Assembly (NCBI GenBank): GCA_019752775.1
Contig: JAIELU010000112.1
Coordinates: forward strand, 1-21,903
Direction of reading: 5' to 3'
Source of the DNA: Campylobacterales bacterium
Lineage (GTDB): Bacteria > Campylobacterota > Campylobacteria > Campylobacterales > Arcobacteraceae
Length of the DNA stretch: 21,903 nucleotides
Shown here: in pieces, positions 1 through 8,596 of the stretch
Layout: each line of letters starts with the position of its first letter
Numbering within the stretch: the stretch's first letter is position 1
Notes under the pieces: generated by a model
Seen by the model: the letters and a program-made list of their open reading frames with translations, nothing else
Told to the model about the DNA's origin: nothing
Databases searched by the model: none
Made by a program: the position numbers and the translations under genes

Positions 1-3000
1 TCAATATCGTATTTCTCAATTCTTCTTTCACCAGATGCAATTCTAGTATCGCTTAAAAGTTTTTCGTACTTCCAAAAGAAAAGTCCAACTGGTTTTCCAT
101 CTTTATCTCCAAAAACTTTCATATAAGGTCTTGCATCTTTGCCTAAATCTCCCTCTTCATTTAGTTTTCCTGATTCAAAAATACTTTCACCATTTCTATT
201 TTTTATTGTAATATCAAGCCAAAGCTCTCTAAAATCAGAAACACCTGTTGGAAGATGATGTCCAGCACCTACATTTGTCACTCCAACTATTAATTGGTTA
301 TCTTTAAAATCCACATCTAATTTAGCTGAAGTTTTAAGAAGCTGCAAAGTTTGATCCTCATGCGTTTTACTTTTTAGCCCTGATAAAAAGTGATTTGCGC
401 CAGCAAAATAATGTACTTTTACATCTTTTTTAACTTTTCCTCCACTTGTTGATTGACCACTAAGTGGTGATAATTTATCATTTTCTAAAAATGTCATATG
501 GCAATCTATACAACTTTTATTTTTACTTGGATCATTTGGATTATTAAAACTTGATTCTTGCCACTCTTTAAAAGTTGAAACAATTTTACTTCCACTTCCT
601 GGAGTAAATTCATCATGACAAGAAGCACAATAAACACTTTCTTTATAAACTGGATTCATATAACTATCTATATGAACTTGTGGTTTAGAGTTAATAAATT
701 TTTCACTTAACCATTGCCCTGCTTTATGTGGGCTATCTTCAAAAGCATATTTATCTCTTTGAGTGATATTTAAAGTATATGAAGCATTTCCTCCAACATC
801 TTCAATTTTGCTAATCCTATGACAAGTAATACAAGAAACTCCCTCTTCTAGCTTTTCATTTCCAAATTTGTCTAATTCATCTACAAGTGTTTTAGCACCA
901 TGTTCGAAAAGCTTATCCATAGTAGGAGTAGTTTTTGTTATTCCTGTTGTAATTGCACTAGGATTATGACATCCCATACACCACATCCTAAATCCTTCAC
1001 CTTCAACTTTTGCTGCTAAACTTTCTAATACCATATAATAGGGGTTTGTTCCAACTAAGTTTTTATGATTAGAATCAGCCCATTGATTAAAAATATCTTC
1101 ATGACAACTTTTACATTTTGCTGAATTTGTCCAATCTTTTGGATGATATTCTTTTGCATCATCATCTAATTTCATCCATGTAGATAAATATTTTAAATTA
1201 TCTTTATCTGTAATATAAGTATGAAGTGATTGCATCAACTCTTCTAACTCTTTTGACATTTTATCAGGATCAATTTTTTCTAAATCTGATTTTGGATCTT
1301 CCCCCATTCCACCTTGCGTGTCTCTGGCAATTCTTACATAATCAGCTAATGGTGTTTTTGATATATAACCTTTATCAATATTATCATGACCAATACTTGC
1401 ATCATTTTTCTTATCAAGTTTTGTATCTGTAAATAAAAATCCATTTGTAAAATTAAATCCTTCAAAATGACAAGAATTACAACTCATCCAAAAATCACCT
1501 ACAAGTGGTGTTTTTTCGTAGTTATTTGCATTACCATTATTAAACAGAGTTTTACCCAGTCTTAACTCTTTTGATAAAGGATCTTTTTCAACAAGTTTTG
1601 AAAAACTATCTTCTTTTAGTGTTACTCTTGAAAATGGATGTTCTCCTCCACTATCAAGAAGTGTCATATCAAGTCTTGCTGCATTTTGTACATAAATATT
1701 ATCATTATTTGGATTAACTAAAATTGCTTGTGGATTTGTATGGTTTGGATAATCTCTAAATATTTCAGTAGCTTTTGCTCCACTTCCACTTCTATTTGCC
1801 CTTTTTCTATGTCTTTCTTTATTTACTTTTGTACTACTTCTACCAATATTAAATACCATAATATCTTCACTTCCAGCAAGTGTTACAAAGGCTTTTGAAC
1901 CATCATTTGAAAAGCTGAGATCCCAAGGATTCGAGGCAATCATAGTTTTATTATTATTATTTAATACATTTATTGATTTGAAAAGTTCTTTTCTTTGTTC
2001 TTCTAACTCTTTTTCATTATCTTTTTCTAAAGAAATAATTGAAATTGCAGGAAATATAGTAGATTGAAACTGAAATTTATGGTCAAAATTCCATAATACA
2101 TGGGGAATCCAAGCTTCATCTCCATCAGGAGTTATTTCAATATCATCTAAAAGTCTGGGTTTTCCTTGAGAAACAAATTCATCTTCATTACTAGTAGAGT
2201 GCAAAGTTATAGTTTTAAGTTTAACTAAACTTCTACTATCATAAATAGAAATCATTCCAATCATTGTATGCGTTACTAAAAGTCGTCCATCACTTGTTAA
2301 TGCCATTCCTCTTGGAGTTATTTCTGTTTTTATTGTTTTTATTATTTCAAAATTTTTATCTTCTATAACTAAAATCTCATTATCTTCATAAATTGTTACA
2401 AAAAAATACTTATTATTTTTATCATAAATAATTCCATGGGGTTTATTTTTTGTTTTTATTGTTTTTATTATCTTATTATTACTTCCATCTAAAAAGATTA
2501 CTTGATTTTTAGAAAAATCAGTTACTGCATAAATTGACTCATCTTCATTAAACGCAATTCTTCTAATATCTTTTCCTAAAACTTTTTCAAAAATCTTTTC
2601 TCCATTATTCGCATCTATTTTACTTACACTTCCACCATCTAAATTTGCACTATAAATATATTTTGTATCTTTTGTAAGGTAAAGTGCCGAAGTACTTGTA
2701 CCAGAGTAAGAAAAAGTAGGAAAAAATAATATAGAAAAAGTAATAACTGCAAAAATATGTTCTTTTTTGATTTTATTTAATTTTGCAAGTTTCTTTCTTT
2801 TTTGATTTGCTGAAGAATTACTACTGTGATACCACAAGAAAAATAATAATAAAAATGAGCCATAAAGGTGAATATAAAAAGAGTAAACTCCCAAAATATC
2901 TCCTCCTCTATTTCCTACAAGAAATAAATAAACACCACTTATTGTTATTAAAAGTAGGTTTATTCCTAAAAACATGCCATTTATACTATTTTTTTTTCTT

Positions 3001-3200
3001 CCAATAATATTTTTTCTATATTTATATATATGCATATTCACAAAAGGAATTATTAGTATTACAAAAATAGTAATTGAACCTATAATATGTAATGCTTGGA
3101 CAATATTATAATATTCCCAAGAAAGGGGGAAGATATCCCATTGAATAATTCCTGTTATAAACATAACAACGACTGATAAACTTATATATATTGTTTTCAT
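1..3200 (-). CDS. Membrane-anchored multihaem cytochrome c with beta-propeller (C-terminus cut by window edge)
   Basis: An open frame runs without a stop from the ATG at 3200 to the window's left edge, giving at least 1066 residues; the C-terminus lies outside. In-frame stops just upstream leave this ATG as the only good start. Order of parts: about five hydrophobic helices (residues ~4-20, 36-53, 76-95, 105-124, 149-163) carrying H38, H57, H111 and H125; a beta-propeller with YVTN/YncE-like blades (~168-515); a segment resembling dihaem cytochrome c peroxidase/MauG-like domains around CNSCH at 574; then CKSCH 696, CMGCH 741, CITCH 790, CASCH 858 and CIDCH 897. The CxxCH...QW..S.H pattern after 696 recalls the cytochrome c554/HAO-like multihaem families, and an HHLPTG segment near 980 recalls their C-terminal domains. 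It is probably an inner-membrane-anchored periplasmic electron-transfer protein. Its redox partner is unknown. A Fur-like array precedes it, which suggests iron control. Confidence 0.85.
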   Translation of the reverse strand, partial: MKTIYISLSVVVMFITGIIQWDIFPLSWEYYNIVQALHIIGSITIFVILIIPFVNMHIYKYRKNIIGRKKNSINGMFLGINLLLITISGVYLFLVGNRGGDILGVYSFYIHLYGSFLLLFFLWYHSSNSSANQKRKKLAKLNKIKKEHIFAVITFSILFFPTFSYSGTSTSALYLTKDTKYIYSANLDGGSVSKIDANNGEKIFEKVLGKDIRRIAFNEDESIYAVTDFSKNQVIFLDGSNNKIIKTIKTKNKPHGIIYDKNNKYFFVTIYEDNEILVIEDKNFEIIKTIKTEITPRGMALTSDGRLLVTHTMIGMISIYDSRSLVKLKTITLHSTSNEDEFVSQGKPRLLDDIEITPDGDEAWIPHVLWNFDHKFQFQSTIFPAISIISLEKDNEKELEEQRKELFKSINVLNNNNKTMIASNPWDLSFSNDGSKAFVTLAGSEDIMVFNIGRSSTKVNKERHRKRANRSGSGAKATEIFRDYPNHTNPQAILVNPNNDNIYVQNAARLDMTLLDSGGEHPFSRVTLKEDSFSKLVEKDPLSKELRLGKTLFNNGNANNYEKTPLVGDFWMSCNSCHFEGFNFTNGFLFTDTKLDKKNDASIGHDNIDKGYISKTPLADYVRIARDTQGGMGEDPKSDLEKIDPDKMSKELEELMQSLHTYITDKDNLKYLSTWMKLDDDAKEYHPKDWTNSAKCKSCHEDIFNQWADSNHKNLVGTNPYYMVLESLAAKVEGEGFRMWCMGCHNPSAITTGITKTTPTMDKLFEHGAKTLVDELDKFGNEKLEEGVSCITCHRISKIEDVGGNASYTLNITQRDKYAFEDSPHKAGQWLSEKFINSKPQVHIDSYMNPVYKESVYCASCHDEFTPGSGSKIVSTFKEWQESSFNNPNDPSKNKSCIDCHMTFLENDKLSPLSGQSTSGGKVKKDVKVHYFAGANHFLSGLKSKTHEDQTLQLLKTSAKLDVDFKDNQLIVGVTNVGAGHHLPTGVSDFRELWLDITIKNRNGESIFESGKLNEEGDLGKDARPYMKVFGDKDGKPVGLFFWKYEKLLSDTRIASGERRIEKYDI

Positions 3201-3210
3201 GAGGCAAACC

Positions 3211-3233
3211 TAATAATAATGATAATGAATGTT
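3211..3233 (-). promoter_or_regulatory. Fur-box-like array before the multihaem cytochrome gene
   Basis: On the plus strand 3215-3233 matches the 19-base Fur consensus GATAATGATAATCATTATC at about 14 positions by eye, and repeated NATAAT hexamers extend it to 3211. It lies 11-33 bases before the cytochrome ATG at 3200. The region is AT-rich, so chance matches are possible. Two better boxes in the same locus raise the likelihood. Binding by Fur is inference. Confidence 0.55.
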
Positions 3234-3237
3234 GATT

Positions 3238-3270
3238 ATATTAAGAATTCTTAAAAAGAATTCTTAATAT
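3238..3270. repeat. Perfect 15-base inverted repeat made of a tandem palindrome
   Basis: ATATTAAGAATTCTT (3238-3252) and its exact reverse complement (3256-3270) are separated by three A residues. Each arm contains the self-palindrome AAGAATTCTT, so the same site also occurs twice in direct orientation (3243-3252 and 3256-3265, 13 bases apart). It sits between the stop of the 673-residue gene (3300) and the Fur-like array before the cytochrome gene. It could end the upstream transcript, though no clear T-run follows it on the minus strand, or it could be a double operator. Confidence 0.75.
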
Positions 3271-3299
3271 TAAAATAAATTATAGAAAATTGTAAAGTT

Positions 3300-5321
3300 T
3301 TATTTTGTGTTAGATAATTTTACTTTTGCGGCCATTGTCATAGCAGTACCATATTTCCCACCAGCTTTGTTAATTGGAGGAACATTATCACCATCATTAT
3401 TTGAAGTTTTCATATCAGCAGTTTCATATTCTCCTGAATCTAAAAGCCACTCAGAAAGTTGAGCTCCTTCATTTAATGCATTTCCATTTATAACTATTTG
3501 GAACCAATTTGTAAATCTTTCTGTTAGATTTTTAAGTTCTAATAAAGGTTCTTTTTCTTTTCCTTCATTTTTAAGATGAGTTATTGCATCTCTTAATCCA
3601 CCACTTGTTGCACCAATTGAATAAGGAGTATATTCTTTACTTGCATCTACATATGTTCCGATTTTTTTATCAAACATATTTTTCTCAATTGATACAAATA
3701 ATTTTCTTGCTTCTTCTCTATATTTTTTATCTTGTGTTGCTAAAAATGCAGCGGTAAGTCCTCTAACTACTGCAAATTGTGTTCCAACTTCTACTCCTGT
3801 TTTTGTACCTGTTTTTAAATCATAAGTTGTAAAATATAAACCATTTTTGTCTTTTACATTTTTAATTAAAAAATCAGCTTGTGTTTTAATTAAAGCTAAA
3901 GCTCTTTTCCCTTGCTCTGTTTCTAAAGATTTTGCACCATCAGCTGATCCATATCCAACAGGAAGAGCATCGATTGCTCTTTGGAATATTCTTAGAGCTT
4001 CAATTGAATACGCAGCATCAAAAACTGTTACTGTTGTTCCTTTATTACCATCAAATCTATCAACTAAAGTTCCTGCTTTTTCGTCATAATGAAGTTTTGA
4101 AATATTTTCAAACATCAAATTTGAAATATTTGAAGCAACAGAAAATGCATCATCAGCTTTTATATTATTTTTTCTATCTTCATCAGTATTTTCTTTTGGT
4201 GCACTTTTAAAAGGCTCTCCATCAAATGCACTTAAAAAAGATGGATTTTGATTTTGATTAGATACTCTTTGATCAGAATAAGCATAAAATTCAGAGATTG
4301 GCCAAAGTACTTGCCATGTATCTCTTAAAGATGAATATCCTTCTAAAACTTCTAAAGAATTAATTGCTTTTGTTTCATTTTTTTGTCCTTCATTTACTTT
4401 TACTTTATGTGCAAACCATATTGGATTACTAGCATTGTAATTAGGATCAAAAGAAACTCCTAATTTTTTACCATCAAATCCAAATTTTTCTTGCATATTC
4501 AAAATACTTTCCCAAGCAAGTTCAGTTAAAATAGCACCATTTATTCCATCAGCTGCTGAAACTCCTAAAGCGTGTATTCCATCACTATCCATTGTTGAGC
4601 TAGTTGCTTCTACTTCTTCATCTGATTCAATCACATGCATTCCACCTAAGAAATCTTGCGCCCACATTATATCTTTTAATAATGCTCCACCAATTGCCGC
4701 TGGATTAAGTATTTTTTCCATACCATCTTCAGACCAAGAAAGTGTTTTATAATCTCTTAAATAAGCAGGAACAGCTGTTTTAACTTTTGTTTCTTTTCCT
4801 TTTTTAACAATAACGATTTCATCATTGTTTACAACTGTCATATCAATTTCTTGCCCAAATTCTGGCATTCCTGAGATATATGGTAGAGCTGTTGGATGCA
4901 TATTTAAAGGTATAATTTCTGGTGTATTACCTGTTACTTTAGCAAGTTCAATAAATCTTTTTGCTAAAGATTCCATTGTTCCACCTCTTTTTTCATTTAG
5001 AAGTCCATTAACAAGATGTGGTCCCATTTTTGATTGATAATTTAGTGCATACATAGCTTCTTCTGAATATTCATAACCCTCAATTCCTGCTGTATAATCA
5101 AATTTTGTAGGTTGATTAATTGCATAAGGATCAAGAGTATCTAAATCAAGACCTAGTCCCTCAACCATTGGTTCGCCTGAAAGCTCAAACTCAGTGTATG
5201 CAAACATTGCACCTGCTGTATCAAATCTTTTATCTAATACCTCAGTTTTTGTATTATTCGCTGCATATAACGAAGATACGACCAATGATGTAATAAGTGA
5301 CATCTTAATAATTTTTTTCAT
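3300..5321 (-). CDS. Secreted 673-residue protein of unknown function, possible alpha/alpha-toroid fold
   Basis: The protein begins with a clear Sec signal peptide (MKKIIKMSLITSLVVSSLYA, cleavage probably near residue 20), so it should act in the periplasm or outside the cell. The rest is soluble, with no other long hydrophobic helix and no CxxCH. The C-terminal half has repeated helix-pair segments rich in small residues and aromatics (for example VEVGTQFAVVRGLTAAFL and YSIGATSGGLRDAI), which recalls alpha/alpha-barrel (six-hairpin) enzymes. That fold is only an impression, and I do not recognise a family or an active site. The start is supported by AAAGGAC eight or so bases before the ATG. 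It stands as a single gene between the FTR1 operon and the cytochrome gene and has the best Fur-like box of the locus at its promoter, so a role in iron supply or iron-limited metabolism is inferred. Confidence 0.85.
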   Translation of the reverse strand: MKKIIKMSLITSLVVSSLYAANNTKTEVLDKRFDTAGAMFAYTEFELSGEPMVEGLGLDLDTLDPYAINQPTKFDYTAGIEGYEYSEEAMYALNYQSKMGPHLVNGLLNEKRGGTMESLAKRFIELAKVTGNTPEIIPLNMHPTALPYISGMPEFGQEIDMTVVNNDEIVIVKKGKETKVKTAVPAYLRDYKTLSWSEDGMEKILNPAAIGGALLKDIMWAQDFLGGMHVIESDEEVEATSSTMDSDGIHALGVSAADGINGAILTELAWESILNMQEKFGFDGKKLGVSFDPNYNASNPIWFAHKVKVNEGQKNETKAINSLEVLEGYSSLRDTWQVLWPISEFYAYSDQRVSNQNQNPSFLSAFDGEPFKSAPKENTDEDRKNNIKADDAFSVASNISNLMFENISKLHYDEKAGTLVDRFDGNKGTTVTVFDAAYSIEALRIFQRAIDALPVGYGSADGAKSLETEQGKRALALIKTQADFLIKNVKDKNGLYFTTYDLKTGTKTGVEVGTQFAVVRGLTAAFLATQDKKYREEARKLFVSIEKNMFDKKIGTYVDASKEYTPYSIGATSGGLRDAITHLKNEGKEKEPLLELKNLTERFTNWFQIVINGNALNEGAQLSEWLLDSGEYETADMKTSNNDGDNVPPINKAGGKYGTAMTMAAKVKLSNTK

Positions 5322-5335
5322 ATTTGTCCTTTGTT

Positions 5336-5354
5336 GAAAATGATTATCATAATT
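5336..5354 (-). promoter_or_regulatory. Fur box before the 673-residue secreted protein
   Basis: The plus-strand sequence GAAAATGATTATCATAATT matches the 19-base Fur consensus (central A/T allowed either way) at 16 of 19 positions by eye. It lies 15-33 bases before the ATG at 5321. A possible -10 element, TACAAT on the minus strand (5352-5357), overlaps its edge, so bound Fur would block RNA polymerase. This is the strongest of the three boxes in the window. Confidence 0.7.
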
Positions 5355-5391
5355 GTAGATAAAAAAGCTTAATTAAATATTAAATTTTTTA

Positions 5392-6624
5392 TTAATTTTG
5401 ACTTTCGAATAAATATAAGTTTTGTTCTCCAATAAATCTACCTTTGAACTCTATGTAATTTTTATGTTTTGGCTTATTTGTTGTAATAATCAAACTTTTT
5501 TTATTATTAGATATAAAATCTGCACTATTTTTGTAATATCCATCAACAATCTTATTTTTAAGTTTTTCTCTTAAAAACTCAACACCTCTATTTGTAATTA
5601 TTATTTCTTCATTATTATTGTTATTTATATATTTCATAATATTTTCTAGTGGTGAGATTTTTTCTTTATAAAAAGAGTGAGCATAAAAATTTATTATTAA
5701 AAAGGGCAGTAAAATCAAAATTTTATTTTTTATAGATAAAACAATAATTATATTTGCTAAAAAAACCAAAGGTATCATATGTCTTATGTTATCTGGGTTT
5801 TGAGCAAATATCATCCAAAGAAAATATGATAAAAATAAAATCCAAAGAAAAATATGTTCTTTTTTTAAAGAAAATAGAGAAAGAATAAGCAATAAATAAG
5901 GAGTGTTTTCAAGCCTTAAAATATTATCAATCCATTTTATATCACTATTTTGCCCTACTCCCCAAAGTTCAAAATGCCCTTGTATAAATCTAATTGCCTC
6001 TTCTATATATAAATATCCATTATAAAAAAATGTATAAGATAAAAATAAAAATGTACCCAACAAAAAGTAAATCAAAATCTCTCTTAGACTATTTTTATTT
6101 GTAAAATAAATATAGAAAAACCCTATTACAAAAAAAATCAAATATGATGGTCTTGAAAAAAGTGCAAGAGAAGCGACAATTCCAGTCAGTCTATTTTTCT
6201 TTAATTCATACATATGTAAGGATAAAAAAAAGAAAAATAATCCAACACTATCGCTTAACATACTCAAAGATAAGTTCATTAAATAAACGGAACTAATAGA
6301 AATCAAAAAAACAACAAATGCTTTTTTTTCATCTGTTAAAATTTTTACATAAAAAAACATAAGCAAGGGTAAAAAAACTGCACATAAAGAAGATAATAAA
6401 AAAAATGAGTACTTTGATTCATTTACAAAAATATTTATAAATTTACCTAAAATAACAATAACGGTATATCCAGGAAAATGAGGAGAGAAATCAATAACAC
6501 TAAAATTATCAATTCCTCTTGTTAGAAAAGCAGAATCATCATTGTAAAACGAAGGTTCATAATTTAATATAAAAATTGCATAAAATACAGTAAAAATATA
6601 TGCAACAATCTTATATTTATTCAT
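5392..6624 (-). CDS. Integral membrane protein, probable GT-C (ArnT/PMT-like) glycosyltransferase
   Basis: The 410-residue protein has about ten hydrophobic helices, beginning at residues ~7-20. The first periplasmic loop holds an N-D-D motif (28-30) followed by SPHFPGY (47-53). An acidic pair after the first helix and an H-x-P-G-Y segment are typical of GT-C glycosyltransferases that use polyprenyl-phosphate sugars (GT39/ArnT/PMT-like). A soluble C-terminal tail follows from about residue 320. Its donor and acceptor cannot be read from the sequence. The ATG shares one base with the stop of the gene before it (TAATG), indicating translational coupling to the FTR1 operon, of which it is the last gene. 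A glycosyltransferase in an iron-permease operon is unusual. It might glycosylate a secreted protein of the locus, but this is only a suggestion. Confidence 0.65.
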   Translation of the reverse strand: MNKYKIVAYIFTVFYAIFILNYEPSFYNDDSAFLTRGIDNFSVIDFSPHFPGYTVIVILGKFINIFVNESKYSFFLLSSLCAVFLPLLMFFYVKILTDEKKAFVVFLISISSVYLMNLSLSMLSDSVGLFFFFLSLHMYELKKNRLTGIVASLALFSRPSYLIFFVIGFFYIYFTNKNSLREILIYFLLGTFLFLSYTFFYNGYLYIEEAIRFIQGHFELWGVGQNSDIKWIDNILRLENTPYLLLILSLFSLKKEHIFLWILFLSYFLWMIFAQNPDNIRHMIPLVFLANIIIVLSIKNKILILLPFLIINFYAHSFYKEKISPLENIMKYINNNNNEEIIITNRGVEFLREKLKNKIVDGYYKNSADFISNNKKSLIITTNKPKHKNYIEFKGRFIGEQNLYLFESQN

Positions 6625-7184
6625 TAAAGTGATTTTAAAATTTCATCTGCTATTTTTTCATTTTCTATATATTTTTGTTTATTTACAGGTTTTGCCCCAA
6701 CACCAAAAAGTCCAGGATTACCAATAGAATCTGCACATTGGAAAAGAGCATCTTTTAATTTTTTATCAACTTCTTTATCTAAAGAGACGCTTAATAATTT
6801 ATAAAATTTATCTGCTTTTGCAAGCATTACTTTTGCTATATTAAAATTATCAATATTTTGCAAACCACCATCTAATCTTCTTTGGATTTCAGTAGCAATT
6901 GATACATCAAGCCATTTATTTATTTTTTCTTTATTTTTTTCTAAAATTGCAGATTCTAATGAGCTAAATAATTTTTCATTAAATTCTTTAGTTAAATAAA
7001 GATAATTATCTTTATTTTTTTCTAAAATTTCTTTTGCTAAAACAAAATTATCACTATTTATTGCTCCTAAAATTCCCTCTCTTGAATCAATTGTAGGTTC
7101 TTTTCCAGCTGCTGCATACGAATAAGCTTGTAAATTAATTGATGCAATTAAACTAATCAAAACTAATATTATATATTTCTTCAC
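6624..7184 (-). CDS. Small secreted helical protein of unknown function in the FTR1 operon
   Basis: This 186-residue protein starts with a signal peptide (MKKYIILVLISLIASINLQA), so it is exported. The mature part is predicted almost wholly helical, charged and Lys/Glu-rich. One repeated theme is visible: GAINSDNFVLAKEILEKNK near residues 38-56 and NIDNFNIAKVMLAKADKFY near 114-132 have a similar shape (N-x-DNF, then an amphipathic helix). A single Cys is present (~150). No known domain is recognised. Long FTR1 permeases of other bacteria carry an extracytoplasmic helical domain fused to the permease. This could be a detached version that delivers iron to the short permease encoded two genes upstream, but that is inference. 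It follows the flavoprotein gene by 14 bases and is coupled to the downstream membrane gene. The start is preceded by AAAAGGAGAAAAA. Confidence 0.8.
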   Translation of the reverse strand: MKKYIILVLISLIASINLQAYSYAAAGKEPTIDSREGILGAINSDNFVLAKEILEKNKDNYLYLTKEFNEKLFSSLESAILEKNKEKINKWLDVSIATEIQRRLDGGLQNIDNFNIAKVMLAKADKFYKLLSVSLDKEVDKKLKDALFQCADSIGNPGLFGVGAKPVNKQKYIENEKIADEILKSL

Positions 7185-7198
7185 TTTTTTCTCCTTTT

Positions 7199-8596
7199 TT
7201 ATACTACACTTTTTGTTTCTATAACTGTTTTTTCATTACGATGATTATATATCTTTTCTTTTGTATAACTCTTTTCATCAAGTACTCTATGCGCTGCCAT
7301 AAGACCTGTTTCCATTGCGGTATCTAAGAAAATATACCTAAATGTTCCTTGTCTTCCAGCCATCGTAAGATTTTTAAATCTATTTAAATATTCAAATGCA
7401 TCATCCCTTTTTTTTGCATAATCAATATCCATTAAAGTATACGCATGTTCAGTTATAAAAGAGAAATAATCAACTATTTTATCCTCGATATCAAAATCTA
7501 ATTTTTTCAAATCATTTTTAACTATTTCTAAAAGTTTTTCTTCTTCCATATTCCAAATTTCATCATCTTTATTGCAAGGGATTTCAAGCATTATTGAGCT
7601 TTTCCCATTTGGTGACATAGAAACAGACCTTCTTTTTGGTTCTTGAATTCTTGTAGGTAATAAATCATAATCACTTACATATTGCCAAGTATAAGGAGAG
7701 AAATCTTCAATATCTAAACCAATACATAAAAATCTAAGACTTCTAAATTTTAGATTACTCTCAAATCCAAGCATATTTGACATCTCATTTAATGGCATTG
7801 TTGAAATAATATCATTTGCATAAAATATTTTTTCTTTTGTATAAACAGCCTCAATTGCATCTTGATTATATAAAAATTTTTCTACGCTTTCATTTGTGAA
7901 AATTTTTCCACCTAAGCTTTCAAATTTATTTGCCATTTTAATAGGAAGACCGCCAAAACCATACTTAGGATACCTATAACTTTTTGCATATGTTCTTACT
8001 GTTTTTTTATTTTTAAATAAAAGTTTTTTTACAACATCTTTTAAATCAAGCAAAGATATTCTTTGTCCTGCCCAATCAGCACTCAAATTTTCAGGTTCAA
8101 TTCCCCAAAGTTTTTTGGTATATGGACCAAAAAAGTTTTCATACAAGGTTTTACCAAATCTTGAAATAATCCATGATTTAAAACTACTATTATTAGGTTT
8201 TACAAGTTTAAATATAATTTTAAGAGAATCTATAAAGGTTCCTAAAAGAAGCTTAAATGGCGCAACTTTTAAAAGATTTTTAATATTTAAAGGATATTCA
8301 TATATCTTATTTTGATGTAAAATCACTGAACTTCTATTTGCAACTAACAAATCATCACCCAAGATTTCTTCAACAAAAGACAATAAAACTTCATTATTTG
8401 TAATAAATCTATGCCCTCCATAATCAAATCTATATGTTTCATCTTTAGTTTCTAATATTTCAGTTCGGCACTGCCCTCCAACTATTCCTTCTTTTTCTAA
8501 AATAACTACTTTTTTACCATTTTTTGATAGTTCAATTCCTGCCATTAAACCAGCGACACCACCACCAATTATTAAAACATCATAATTATTTTGCAT
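7199..8596 (-). CDS. FAD-dependent oxidoreductase, amine-oxidase/protoporphyrinogen-oxidase-like (UGM-like features)
   Basis: The 465-residue protein opens with a Rossmann dinucleotide-binding motif (GGGVAG, residues 11-16), an acidic end of the second strand (E34) and G-G-Q-C-R at 40-44. These mark the FAD site of the amine oxidase / COG1232 superfamily. A DYGGHRF segment (~58-64), FFGPYTKKLWG (~155-165) and a C-terminal AGRQG...DTAMETGLMAA segment match the flavoprotein set that includes UDP-galactopyranose-mutase-like and protoporphyrinogen-oxidase-like proteins. There is no signal peptide, so it is cytoplasmic. The reaction cannot be decided: sugar isomerisation, desaturation and haem-pathway oxidation are all possible. 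The next genes include a GT-C-like transferase, which slightly favours a glycan role. The start overlaps the end of the FTR1 gene by 11 bases, implying co-translation. Confidence 0.8.
   Translation of the reverse strand: MQNNYDVLIIGGGVAGLMAGIELSKNGKKVVILEKEGIVGGQCRTEILETKDETYRFDYGGHRFITNNEVLLSFVEEILGDDLLVANRSSVILHQNKIYEYPLNIKNLLKVAPFKLLLGTFIDSLKIIFKLVKPNNSSFKSWIISRFGKTLYENFFGPYTKKLWGIEPENLSADWAGQRISLLDLKDVVKKLLFKNKKTVRTYAKSYRYPKYGFGGLPIKMANKFESLGGKIFTNESVEKFLYNQDAIEAVYTKEKIFYANDIISTMPLNEMSNMLGFESNLKFRSLRFLCIGLDIEDFSPYTWQYVSDYDLLPTRIQEPKRRSVSMSPNGKSSIMLEIPCNKDDEIWNMEEEKLLEIVKNDLKKLDFDIEDKIVDYFSFITEHAYTLMDIDYAKKRDDAFEYLNRFKNLTMAGRQGTFRYIFLDTAMETGLMAAHRVLDEKSYTKEKIYNHRNEKTVIETKSVV

Noticed and set aside
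1226..3007. Plus-strand open frames at 1226-1432 and 2783-3007 opposite the cytochrome gene
   Set aside because: They lie wholly inside the long minus-strand cytochrome frame, have low-complexity composition and lack ribosome sites.
3847..5037. Plus-strand open frames opposite the 673-residue gene
   Set aside because: They are antisense shadows of a protein with a clear signal peptide. Their translations are rich in His, Leu and Phe without any domain.
5355..5391. A/T-only imperfect hairpin as terminator of the FTR1 operon
   Set aside because: The pairing is imperfect, almost without G or C, and not distinguishable from background in such AT-rich DNA.
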